Positions 36,215 to 48,404 of a stretch of DNA of 64,000 nucleotides are shown here, in pieces. This DNA is from Mytilisepta virgata (Eukaryota > Mollusca > Bivalvia > Mytilida > Mytilidae). The notes below the pieces were generated by a model. That model ran no database searches. It worked only from the letters and a program-made list of their open reading frames with translations, and was not told the DNA's origin. Position numbers and translations under genes: made by a program. How positions within the stretch are numbered: position 1 is the first letter of the stretch; each line of letters begins with the position of its first letter. Where the stretch lies: the NCBI GenBank assembly GCA_028015205.1, contig CM051521.1, positions 91,426,513 through 91,490,512 on the forward strand, in the 5' to 3' direction.

Positions 36215-38052
36215 CATAGAAAAAAATCAGATGAGGTCCAATTTGCTTAAGGAATTGAAAGCATGCTTCTTGAGTTACCATAGAGCTGTACTATATTCAC
36301 AGCTTAATGATTAAAGACATTTTAAATTAATAAAGATACTTAAATTATGACAAATGTTTTCAAAAGACATTTCAAGCTCTTATGAAATACTTAAGAACTG
36401 AAGGATCTTTATACACTTAATTATTTTTTCTTAACTTTTATGACCGATGCAGTTATTTTTCTAGAGCATGTAGATTATGACCTTGAATATGATGTATGTA
36501 CATTGTAATTCCATGAAATTCTCCAAACTTCCCAGAGGATACATGTATATCAGGAGACTTGGTTAGTAAACATTCTTGAAATAAATTATTACATATATAA
36601 TCAGCCATTTAACTTCCGTTAACTGCAACTATCATTTTGGAAATAACTGTTTGGATTGAATGTTTGAGGATATACTACAGGAGTAGATATTTGGATTAAC
36701 TAACAATAAATTTATTAATTCTAAATAATTGCATGTACTATGACTAAACCGTGCAACTGTTAAACATTAATTTGCCTATTACTGGAGGCTGACTTCTGAC
36801 TTATTGTTTATATTGCCTAGTCCGGAATTTCGCTGACATCAACGGTCTGTTTAAAAATTTGATTTTCTCATAGCGAATTTTATTTATAAATTTCCTTTGG
36901 AAATATTCATTCTGACTATACATTTGAATTAACCGAAAATCATTTTTTTTAAAGAAATGTGGCTGTTATGATACATGTACATAATATTTATTTCTCTACC
37001 TTCTATGATCATTATATTTTCCCACTTTCTTTCACATCATGTTCTGTGATAGATTTATTCATTGCTACTTTTCATTTAATATTTTAGTCGGAAGCAATTT
37101 TTACTTTTTTAGGATATATTTATAATTCTTTTTCGATATTCCATCAAAATAATTTTCTCTCATTCCATCACATCACTTTATGTTGTAAGATTCGTTAATG
37201 GCTTCTTATCATCTTTTTGATTTTTTTTGCATTTACAAACAAAACAAATAAATGGTAACCCAAGACGCCCTATTGGAGCTGACTAATCAAAACAAATTTA
37301 GATGCAATTAATGATTAAATTCATTATCATGTAATTACAAAATAGAAAAAAAATGGGACATGTGTGCTGTAAGGAGCTTCGAACGTATGAATACAACTAA
37401 CCCAGTGACCATCCGTTTAAGATACTAGGACTGACGATTGAAGAGGCAGAGCATAATCTATTTTGTACTAATACATATTCAAATGTAAAATAGATAATAC
37501 ATTAAGACACCTCTGCACAATGTATTGCACGTGGTAATAATTTCAACGAGAATAAATGTTTAGTAATTGATCTACAATGTACTTTCATAACCGGTGAAAT
37601 TCAATTCTTTGTATCAATATTTCAAAAGCAGTTTCATAATAATTTGCATGGTATTTTTTCTGTCTTGAAGTCGTAATAATTTATCACTTATTTAGAATTA
37701 TAATTATTGAATAATACAGAAAAATAATTATTAGTTTGGTTAATCTTGAGATGTTTTGTGAATTAATACAAATTGGGATTTTTTTTCTCCTAGAAAATCC
37801 TTAGCTAAAATTGGTTTTGTGAAATGTACGTTTTAGGAATAAACAGTTAGGCCAAAGTTATCTTATTCATCTGTGCTCGTTCTATATGGGTACTGAAAAG
37901 ATCAGTAAAAGTCTTAAATTAGTTAATAATTGTACATCGTATTAAGTATAAAAGAGATGTAAGAGTAGACATCTAATAGTAATATAAGATTTCAGTATTG
38001 GCAATGTTTATATTTTTAATTACATGTATAATAAATAGAGAATAATACATAG

Positions 38053-38150
38053 CAAAATACGTATCACAAGCCGTATCATCCCGAGAAACCAATATCAGCC
38101 TGAGGGATGATTTTGGTCGAGGGTAATACGGCATGTGATACGGATTTTGT
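38053..38150. repeat. Foldback repeat in copy B
   Basis: Equivalent of 29609-29706, with the same arms and a few substitutions in the loop. Confidence 0.7.
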
Positions 38151-39512
38151 CATGTTTTATACGCTTTATCATATATTTGAATAGGAGAGTATAGTCACTT
38201 GACCAATATCATTTTAAGGGGTATGATAAGTATATGAGAACCCGAGATAAAAAACGGTTTAAAAAATCAAAATACCAATACATCGTAAGCAATATAATCA
38301 TGCAGCTGAAACATTTTAACAGAATTCCATATACTTTATTTACTGGGAATAGTTAAAGAATAATATTTATTCATATTATTGCAACAAGAGTGCATGTATA
38401 TAGAAAAGGTATTTATATACATACTATATAGTTTGGCGATAGGAGAGGCGCTTTTGCACTTAATCTAGTACACCTTGCGGCTAAACACACGAAAAATAAA
38501 CTGTTTGTGACTTAATATATTATATCAGACGGAAAAAAGAACATATCGCCTGCAGTCCTTCATTATTTTGTCTCAAAGATGATACAAATTGTACTTAAGT
38601 TATATAATTATTCATATTAGTGTATGATCTAGATCCTCTTGTAATTGTGACTGTCTGAGTAGTTAAAGCCTGTATGGATGTCAAAGAATATAACTCTTAA
38701 AAAACAATCACAGGTGCTTGCAAAACATTATCTTATGAAGATTTTTTTCACCTACGTCACCAACAGCTTATGCAAGTCTAAGAATTGCTTCAATTGGGTT
38801 GCATCTACATATAGTTAATTGAATCTGAAACTTCAACAGTTTTCATTCCACATTTGTACTATCTAAAGCCTCAAGATTTTAGTCAACGTCATTAAAACTT
38901 GACAGATACGTATAAGCCAATTTCAACAGATTTTCCTTGTATGGATGATCTTATGATCCATTCGTGCGAGAAGTGTGCTTACTTTGCGTCCTCGGAAACT
39001 GATTTCTTGATTAAAAGGGTAAATATAACGACTTAAGTTGAAAAGAAAAACTCGAGACTAATATATTTTAACGATACATAACACAAAGTGGTTCAGATTT
39101 CTGGAAATTATATCGACCGTCCAAACAACTTCACATTCTTTTGAGTCTAGGGGAACAGAGGAATTGGTATAATCCATTCTTGCGAAACAGTTGATATATT
39201 AAAGCATAAAAAGGGCGATAATTGATTATGAAGCAAGTCTCACTAACCTTGTCCTTGATATTTAGAAATATTTAATTTTGATATTCTAGAAAAAATGAGT
39301 TGGATTAAAGTTGGAAACACAATGCTTGTACATTATACATGTATTTTTGAGTAATGTGATTCAGATTTTCTTCTTCAATAACCAATCTCAACATTGACTG
39401 GTCGCATAATATTGATGTATGCTCCAATTTTATGTTTTCAATATTTTTGACGAAGTGATATTTGTCATGGTTTCATAACTCACTTATAATTAACTCTCCT
39501 ACTAAATTATTA

Positions 39513-39863
39513 TTGATTGATTGTTTGGTTGCTAAAGTCTAGTGGCAAATATTCCATGCTTCTTCAGGACGAGAACCAGTTAAACAATTTATCAAACAAT
39601 TCAAATAGGGGTGGAACGGGATACAAAAGGGAACTAGTTTTGATTGCCACTGTAAGAGGGCGGATAGTTGGGTAAGGTCGTATAATTTAGCCTTCTGTAG
39701 CGGCCATTAGCCTACTCTTTTTCTAAAACTACATCCGGGGTCTTTATCGTGCAGGGAGTTTGAATTCTCCATACACGTTACCCAGTATGGTCCGCGGCCA
39801 GGCTTCCGTACTATGACCTTACAACCCCCAACGAGACGGTCTCCCCTTGAGCTACCTTGATCC
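39513..39863 (-). repeat. SINE-like interspersed repeat on the minus strand (copy B)
   Basis: Equivalent of 31085-31440. It is shorter at the far end because the block after GACGGTCTCCCCT differs between the copies by a small indel. Confidence 0.5.
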
Positions 39864-40487
39864 ATCGCCTAGCCTGCTACATTACAAGTTTTAAGACATT
39901 TTGTATGGTATTTTGGATTGGGGCAGTGTTCGTATCTGCATGTATTGGTATACTAGTATGTAAATGCATGGAGATGCTGAATGTTGCTTTGAATTTCTGA
40001 TTGTAATAACTACTGCAATACCTATTATGTTATGCTCTACAAGCTGTCAACATGTTGTGAATTGTAGTCTGGTAAAAGAAAATATCATAGATTTTTATCA
40101 CTCTTTCCATTTCAAACATTCTCATTTCCTAACTGAGATACCTTTTAAAAGGATATCTTGTTACAATAATAAAAGACGTACAATTGCCTGGTATCATGAA
40201 AGAGAATAAGAACTAAGGTTTGTATTATTGAAATGCAAATCTCGTTCATGATTTTTTTTTATCTGTTTGTGATAGTTCTTCTGATGTTCCGCAAAATGTC
40301 TCGTCAAATATCGTCAAACGATTACAAAAGCGATAAAACAGTGGGAAAAGTCTGCAAGATCGAAATCCAAAGGTAAGACAAATTCATGGGAATGGAACAT
40401 AACAAACAAATGCCACATGGATATATTTACAACTAAAGATTAAAAAAATACAATAAACTAGAAAGCTGTACTGTCGGAATCGACAGT

Positions 40488-41287
40488 TATCCCCGCACCC
40501 CTGCAATTTGTTGGGTCACATACCCAATTGCATAAATCTAAAACCTATGCCCATTTAAAGATATTATGCAATCATCCTATGAAGAGATTACAAATGAAAA
40601 AATATTTATGTCACAAACTTAAATTGACAATTTTTGAAATGTGACACTTGTATGCCCCAAGTTTAGATAATTAAAATTCTAAAACCTTACTGCACATCTA
40701 TATATATTGTGCATGACACTATTGTATAGATGTGAAATGCATAAATTGAAATATGATAAAGGAGTTTACATCACAAGCTAAAATTGACAGTATTCGAAAT
40801 TCGACCCCTGTGTGCCCGAATTTTAGAAAATTAAACTTCTAAAACCTTATTGCACATCTACTTAATGTGCATGACAATACTATATAGTAAAAAAACGCAT
40901 ATATTGGAAAATGAAAAACAAGATTATGTCACAAGCTTAAATTTACAATTTATTAAATTCGACCCCTGTGGACCCCAATTTCAGAAAATTAAAATTCTAA
41001 AACCTTATTGCACATCAGCATATGGTGGCTGACAATACTGTATAGAAATAAAATGCATAAATTGAAAAATGAAGACGAGTTTAGGCCACAAGCTCGAATT
41101 CCAAATTTTCAAGTTCAACCCATGTGGGCCCCTTGTTTAGAAAATCAAAATTCTAAAACCTTATTGCGCATCTACACGTGGTTTGCAACCATTCTATATA
41201 GAAATTAAATTCCTAACCCCAAAAGTGAAGGAGGAGTTTATGTCACAAGAAAGTGTGACGGACGGACATACGGAAAGTGCGGGGATA
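40488..41287. mobile_element. Complete tandem-repeat element with short inverted termini (copy B)
   Basis: The 10-bp termini TATCCCCGCA and TGCGGGGATA are perfect inverses 800 bp apart. Between them lie about five degenerate ~120-130-bp units, each with GTCACAAG(C/A), a GACCCC(T/A)GTG-like block and TTCTAAAACCTTA, and a short GGAC microsatellite near the right end. No protein is encoded. The layout fits the bivalve pearl-type, Helentron-associated elements; the termini and repeats are seen directly, the family is inferred. Confidence 0.75.
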
Positions 41288-41640
41288 GCTAAAGAGAGTT
41301 AGAACAAGACAGTACAAAAACTAAATCACTACAAATATGAACTCCTACCAAAAACCGGAAGTGAATGATTGAGGATGTTTTAAACGGACACACATAATAT
41401 AGATACGACAAGCACATCACAAAAGATCTTTTATTTTGAATGGAATTAAAGTATTTCGGTTTACTTTTGAATATTGTTTCAATTAATTATAATAAATTCG
41501 TACAAATAATTTATTATCGTTATAGGGAAAAGACAAGTCTTAGTAACAATAAAGTACAAATGTAGTATTTATAAAAGTTATATCATGTTTTATTTTTTCA
41601 CCCACTGACTTACAAAAAACAAATATCTCGCTCTCTGAAA

Positions 41641-41665
41641 ATGGCCGAGGTGTTCTGTCCAAATG
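41641..41665 (+). other. Exon-like ATG segment with splice donor (copy B)
   Basis: Partner of 33097-33121. It encodes MAEVFCPN and is followed by GTAAGA. Reading frame and donor are kept, but three substitutions in 25 nt are all amino-acid changing. Confidence 0.15.
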
Positions 41666-42952
41666 GTAAGAACACCTATTCAACCTTTTTATGATACCCG
41701 TGTTTGCATGGGTAGTTACCTAGTTGTCCTTAAAATTGACACTTTGCTTTCAAAGATAAATTGTCAAATTTTACACCATAACAATATACACGTTTTTTTG
41801 TTAAAGTAGGGGATAACAATCTAAAAGAAAATGAATGTTTTTAAATTGTCATCTATAAAAGAAATAATTTTTTGAAAATTAACAATTTTATCAATATACA
41901 CTTTTCAGCAAGATTTTTTTTCATCGATGACTGCACTGTTTTAAAAAAGTTATATTTCCTTAAAATCGTCGATTTGACCACTTTTGACGTTTTGTTATAT
42001 TTTCCAGCTAGGTGAAAATGCCCTTAACGCCTAACGTTTTATATCAAAGCTAGTGTCATACACAAAGGACATTTGATTAAATTTCCAAAAAATATATAAA
42101 TTTTATATTGTGCTCTGGAAAAGTAATTTTTTGGAACGATAGCTCGAGTTTTTAGCGTTCTCGAAACAAGTTTTCCTTCACTTAGGACAACACTTCTATG
42201 CTCCCCAAATTAATATAAAAAAAAACATACATCAGATTTTTAAATGGAAATTCATCATGTCTTTGCATGTTTTTGAGGAATTATTTTCAGTCTTTAATGT
42301 AGAAATGATGGTGCGTGGTTTCCTCTTTGTCTTAGATCAAATATTAATTTGATTAAAGATATCAAAATTAAAATAGATGTTAGTATACAAATAGGCTCTT
42401 CTAACGTCTTGTTCTTTTTCTGTTATTTGTTTCTTTTGATTAAAATGTTTGATGAGGAAAACTCGAATCTTTGATTTCAAAGGTTACAACATATAATAGT
42501 CATACTCATCTTTGTATAAATGTTTGATTGGGACAATTCACAGAAAAAAGACTCGGTGCAATTATGTAAACCATTAAACAAACTGAAGTGCCTCAAAATA
42601 TCAAACACTTCCGTGTTTTATATTAATAAAAATATTTAAAATGATGAAATTTGCAACTTACAGACCATCGGTTATTCAAAGACTTCAATTGTTATTTGAT
42701 TAAGGGACAAACAATGTTTACTTTGTTTCTTTGATTCAAGTTGATAAATTGAACCTTTGGTTTTTGCCTTTATGCATAACTTTCGCTTTAAAATGAAATC
42801 ATTTTAATATAGCAACAGAAATTAAAGTAACGTAGTATCAACACAGGACTAATCATAATAAATTTGTTATAACTTTGTGAAAGTGTTCATCGATCTGTTT
42901 TTAAATACATTTGAAATGTTTTATTAATACTAATAATTTAGGAAATCGTTAT

Positions 42953-43325
42953 TATGCCCCGCCCACGAATGTGGATGTGGCATATAGAGTTACCCTTGTC
43001 CGTCCGAACGTCCGAACTATGTGGTTAAGTTTTGCGTTTATGTTCATTTCTTTGGAACTAAGCATAGTGTATTAATGAAACTTCATCAGTGGTTGGTACT
43101 TTGGTAGTATTTGTAGTCATACAATAATTGGGTAATTATGACCTACATTTTATGTTTGAGCGACTCTGGTTAAGTTTTGCGATTAGGTTCATTTCTTTGG
43201 AACAAAGGATAGTGTATCAATGAAACTTCATCAGTGGATGTGCCTTGCGTAGCATTCATACGATAATTTGGTCATTATATCCTACATGTAAATTTAATGC
43301 TTGAGCGACTCTAGTGCAATGATTC
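42953..43325. repeat. Repeat beginning ATGCCCCGCCCACGA (copy B)
   Basis: Equivalent of 34425-34790, with the same two internal units and scattered substitutions. Confidence 0.6.
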
Positions 43326-43369
43326 GTGATGAAGAAAGTAGGTAGTATATAAGAACTAATAACATTTTC

Positions 43370-43635
43370 GGGGGCCTCGGTGGCCGAGTGGTCTAGGTAG
43401 TTCGTCATGACTACTAATGATCACTAGCCTGTCAACGCTGGGGTTGTGAGTTCGAATCTCACCAGTGGCGGGGTGTGTTCGACTCCGATCTTAATTGACA
43501 AGGATTGCCAATTTTCCTACCGAAGGTCGGTGGTTCTCTCCGGGTAATCCGGCTTCCTCCACCAATAAAAACTGGCCGCCGCAAAATGGCCAAATGTGCT
43601 GAAAACGGCGTTAAACCCCAACTAAACAAACAAAC
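43370..43635 (+). mobile_element. tRNA-derived SINE inserted in copy B
   Basis: The head GGCCTCGGTGGCCGAGTGG carries a pol III A box (TGGCCGAGTGG) and a B box (GAGTTCGAATCTC near 43450), resembling a Ser/Leu-type tRNA. The body contains CCGAAGGTCGGTGGTTCTCT, CCGGCTTCCTCCACCAATAA and GGCGTTAAAC and ends in an AAAC-type tail, features remembered from widespread bivalve SINEs. AATAACATT(T/C)TC at 43358-43369 and 43636-43647 is a 12-bp target-site duplication with one mismatch. Copy A at 34819-34830 has a single uninterrupted site. It is a different family from the SINE at 5845. Confidence 0.92.
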
Positions 43636-44665
43636 AATAACATTCTCAGGGGTAAAAGATTTTCGTAATATAAAGGTCTAATAACGTTAACCAAGTTCAC
43701 CAGTCCTTTAAGAGGGCAAATTTAAGGCATTGGTTGAGGTTTGGTGCTTGAATTAAACCTATACGGACAGGTTTAAGATCTACTCAGTATAGTCCAATCC
43801 ATAACGTCTGCGACACTTACTGTCGTGATAAATAAGGAACGTCCATTCATATTTAAGCGCATAATACAAGAAGATTTTACAGAAACACATGTAATCTAAA
43901 TTCCATGCACAAGATTTTTTGCGATCGCATATTATTCTTCCGTTCAAAACTATACATAAATAAAATTATAGCAAAATTCATAATTAAGATTGGGGTTTAA
44001 AAATTAGTAATAGAAAAACGCCTATTCACCTATTTTCAATCTTCCCTGACGTCACAGAAATTGAAAGCACTTTAACAAACTAGTTGCATTGCTGGTTTTA
44101 AAATTGTTTTTCGTAAGAAAAATGAATAGTGTAAATAATACTACTCACCGCAAGTTAATACCATTTTAAGAGTCTCAATAAAGATGCATATCTTTGATAC
44201 TAAAACCTTTTATATCGTCAATATTCTATCTTAGGATAATTCTGAAATAGTCGAAGGACAATCTTCAAACGGTGTCGTTAGACGTATATGCATTATTAAT
44301 ACAAATGTAATGGTTACATAAATACAAAATCTCATTATCTTATTAACTTATCCTTTTATTTGTTTATCACAATTTTTTCTTTTAAAACTTGTTTTGATAA
44401 AACGCCCAAAAAAAAAAACACTTGGATTTTTAGGATAAATTGGGATATATGGTAAAAGTGTCTTATTTTATAATTTAATTAAATTTTATTTGGGGGAAGG
44501 TGGCAAGTAAGACATTTGAAAAAAGGCAGGCTCAAAAATGTAGTAGAAAAAGGCAGGATTGAATATTGGTTGTACATTTATATACATACAATCCTATTTC
44601 AACTCCTCATTATAAGTGATAATTAAAAATATAAAAAAAAACACTGACGTACAAATTGTAAATAT

Positions 44666-44826
44666 AGATTCTCCTTCAGGTACGAGTGAGTTATGGAATT
44701 TCTCCACCGAGATAGTTAAATTTTCGATTTTCAACACGCGAGCATTTGCGAGCGTGTTAAAATCTAAAATTTAACTATTGAGGGTGGAGAAATTCCATAA
44801 CTCAGGAGTAAATTGAAGGAGAATCT
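44666..44826. mobile_element. Foldback MITE
   Basis: The arms begin AGATTCTCCTTCA and end TGAAGGAGAATCT, and pair over about 65-70 bp, including GAGTTATGGAATTTCTCCAC and its inverse. The central hairpin is ACACGC...GCGTGT. The element is 161 bp with no coding content. Confidence 0.85.
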
Positions 44827-45486
44827 GTTTCTCCTATGATTTTCGACAAAAAACCTTAAGAAAATGTCGTTGCTATGTAGTTTGTTTACATGTACGTCAT
44901 TTCGGAACTTCTCTAGTTTATCGTTCCAATAACTGTAGAAAAATTCCCACGTAGAAATTTAATCACCGGGAAGTGGTTAAAAATATTATGTATTTTTATC
45001 CCACCGATTAAACACGTCAAGAATAGGAGAAGACATGTTTATCCACTAAATGCTACATAAATTTACCATAAATAACTCTTAAGTTTCCAAATTTACGGTA
45101 GTTTATAAGAAATAAATATGGAAACGTTATTGTTTCTGTAGCATATCTGATGGAGTGAAAACTTTGATATGAGTATTTTCCTCATTTTTAACATCTTATA
45201 CCAACTAACAAAATAATAATAGCAATAAATCCGCTGTTCTATGATTTTTATGTTTATTCATAATTTAATACAATTCATCTACACGCCTTGTCCAAATATT
45301 TTTACCATGTATTTTACCACAAATGTTATTTTGATATAGCGGATGTGACGTTGGACACAGTGCTAGGCGAATAGATGTCAGTCATATTGTCTCAACGTTG
45401 TGACTTCGTGACCTACCGAGGACGGACTAAAATTTGACAACGTGAAAATATTTTCTTAATGTTCAGACGCAGGTGTATATGTTTGA

Positions 45487-45767
45487 TTAAGGTGGTACCT
45501 AACACTACAGGGAGATAACTATGTAAAATCAGCTAAACGTTTTAATAACGTTGTGTTGTTAAGGGAATATTAAGCTTTTCAATGATCAATATTAGTGTTT
45601 GTCAAACTGCTATACAATCAGTGAAATTTTTCTGATGAATTGGTTGGTTCAAATGTTTTGAAATTTTAAAATTTTTGTCAATGGGTCAAAGTAAATACTT
45701 TGTCAAAATTTTATGAAAATTAAACGAGCCAAATTAATTTTAGTGAAAGTGTTGGGTACCACCTTAA
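45487..45767. mobile_element. TTAA-flanked MITE
   Basis: TTAAGGTGGTACCTAACAC at the left is mirrored by GTGTTGGGTACCACCTTAA at the right. TTAA at both outer ends is the target-site pattern of piggyBac/Kolobok-type elements. The 281-bp element has no ORF. Confidence 0.9.
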
Positions 45768-46940
45768 GAAGAGATCGTGCAAGATTCCGGTAAACGAATA
45801 ATGTATATTATAACCCAAATTATATGGTATCGTAGGATTCGTAAAACTTTCCACACAAAAGGCTAGATGATTCCTTTGTATAGATACACATTTACATCTA
45901 ACATGTAAGCATCACTGATGTTTTTTTTTTCTTTTACTACTAATTAAAAGTGTTTTGTATAGATTTTAAAACTTCCGCTATCTTAACATTTGAATTCAAG
46001 AATTTTCAAGTTCTTCTGATAAAAGTAACTACAAATATATATTTTGTTATTAAAGAGATTCCGTTTGAATATTAGTAAATATAAACGAGGAGAGATTGGC
46101 AGTAAAAGAGAGAATCTCTACTCTCATGCAATGTCATTGTGAATAGGAATAATATAAGATTAATATGTTAGATTTCCCTTATCTTATTATCAGCATTTAC
46201 AGCGACGAGTTATTAACATTCATACAAGAGGGATCCCAGGATAGTTTTATTCTATAATGAATAAATGACTCAGGATATATACATTTTGTAAATATGAGCG
46301 TCTAAATATTGTTTTAACTGATTAACAAGAGATCTCAGCACCTTTAATAATACTCGCCTATCTTTTTACGTCATATTTTATAGTGTTGATTATAAGTATA
46401 TTCCGTGATTTCTTTGTAAGTCCATATTATAAATAAAATCAAATTAGATATTATTAAAGTAATTGTTTTGACGTCAGTGTTTATTCACATATTTATTTAG
46501 AATTAATTTTGATTGATTGATATTACCAAAGCCACGAACACGTAGTAGTTAATGTGTGTCTATACAAAGGAAACAGATTAGGTGACGATGCACGTTTCAC
46601 CTGAATCTCTCTTTCTCAAATATTGTAATTGCTACATTGTAGGTATCACACCTTTGTTAGAAATGCATGTTTATTTCTAGTATTGATGCTTCCGTTGCTG
46701 CCCACGACAAATTTGTCAAGATTAAACTGTTAATTTAAAATCTAGAATACTTTTCTTTATCGTTAAAATAAGACAACATTAAAAGAATTCAAAATACATT
46801 TTGTAAGAATTTCAAAGCATAGGCAACTGAACTACACACCACTATAGACTGAATACAATGATTATTTAGATTAATTCTCTATCACGTGCAGGTCCAGTAC
46901 ATGTGAGAGTTTGGGTCTGTGATGCACGCGGAAATTTCTT
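45768..46940. other. No recognisable gene
   Basis: AT-rich and mostly unique, with no supported gene. Confidence 0.35.
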
Positions 46941-46947
46941 GCGGCAA

Positions 46948-47010
46948 TATATATACTACCCTTCAGTAAGTAGCAAACTGTTGACAAATAAATCTTACTG
47001 ATTAAAAAGG
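46948..47010 (+). promoter_or_regulatory. Candidate core promoter with short first exon and donor
   Basis: A TATATATA box near 46950 stands about 25-30 bp upstream of CAGTAAGTAGC, and a good donor (AAAAAGGTAAGAAG) follows about 35 bp later. This is the layout of a gene with a small non-coding first exon. No matching downstream exon was identified, so it is a suggestion only. Confidence 0.25.
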
Positions 47011-48399
47011 TAAGAAGTTTATATTCTGTCATCTTGCATTATGACGAATGTTGCTGGTAACGGGCTCAGTTTGTCTTGTGTCCAGTATAGTGGGGATCTC
47101 GAGTAATGTTCAGAAATTACTCTGTACCAGGGTTGCAACAGAACATTTTCAAGATATAGTTAGTTTTTAAGTATTCTAAAACAACTTCCTTCTTCTATCA
47201 TTCAGAATTATTTTCTTTTTAACTTAGCATGGTGATTTCGAATAATTAGATTTTGCCATGTTTTCTTTTTGGCAAACACGATTTTGAGATTGATTGCAAA
47301 GAAATAACAGCTCGAAACACTGAATTATGTTATATTATGATGGTGTAATTTACTGTAATTGTCTTGTTTTGAATAAAGAGAAATGGTAAAGTTCAATGAC
47401 AGTATTGTTTACAACATAAATTTAATTTGTACAATAAAACAGCATTTACACTGCCTGGCTCTCTTGATTGATTTTGAGTACATCATCTAGAAGTACATAG
47501 TAAGAACATGCTTTTTAAAAATATAAATTGCTTTTTCTAAGTTATATGATAGCCTTTCAAACAATCATTTTAAAATACTAAGTTTAGTACAAATTTCGCC
47601 TGCAACAAACTTTCAGCTATAAAAACAATAACAAATAAATGAGGGCTATAACTTTTACATTCTACTGAATACTTCCTATGTACAAGAAATCTGCAATTGT
47701 TATAAACAAGTATAAAGTTTCGAGAAAGACACTTAAAATGAGACGTTTCCCTTTCTTTTATCTGTTTCAACTTTACGAACAAGTGCAAGTCTTGCAGATC
47801 ACACAGATATAAAAACATGGTGCATATAAACATACAAACTCAACAGCGTGTCACAGAACACGAAAGTCTATGTAATTCTGATAAAATGGCACCTTTTACA
47901 TGTATACAATAATTGAAAAAAAAATATACTGGCCTCTCACAGTTTAACAAACCTAGCTATCGTTGATAGGTCGAAAGTTTTTATAATACATGTAATACAT
48001 TTTACATAAAATACTTACCACGAAAATATACCAAAATAAATTAATACAATGAAGCTAAATTACGAATTTATATACAATTAATCTATAAATAAATAATTAT
48101 TATACATTTATATTAGACTTAGATGTGAATTAATATTATCCCGGAAAACTCTGTTCATCTTTTTTTCATGAGTTCCGAGTACTGACATTTTATCTCATTT
48201 GTATTATTAGAAAAATGTTTGTTTTGTAAATACAATTAGATACAGTATAAAAATACATTTTAAATTATTTTATTTATTATTTTTATTACTTTTTATTTAT
48301 TTATATTTGTAAGTACCTACAAAATAAATATTTTTATACATGTAGAATGTATGTTAATGTTTATAGATTTATAATTATGAATTTAGAAGTGTTTTTCCT
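47011..48399. other. No recognisable gene
   Basis: Very AT-rich. An 87-codon minus-strand ORF at 47833-47570 has no recognisable features. The stretch at 48240-48320 is nearly all A/T. Confidence 0.35.
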
Positions 48400-48404
48400 T
48401 AACG

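Larger units (their letters stand above)
36215..44492 (+). repeat. Segmental duplication, copy B
   Basis: Direct-orientation partner of copy A. It lacks the 2.9-kb transposon, contains an extra SINE at 43370-43635, and has a complete tandem-repeat element at 40488-41287. Apart from these, the copies run in parallel for about 7.7-8 kb. Confidence 0.95.

Noticed and set aside
31598..40209. 81-83-codon ORF conserved between the duplicated copies (31571-31840 and 39964-40209).
   Set aside because: Four nucleotide differences over the shared 246 bp, three of them amino-acid changing, show no purifying selection. Adjacent non-coding stretches are equally conserved, so shared ancestry explains the similarity.
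43371..43470. A functional Ser/Leu-type tRNA gene.
   Set aside because: The tRNA-like head is joined to a SINE body and tail and is flanked by a target-site duplication.
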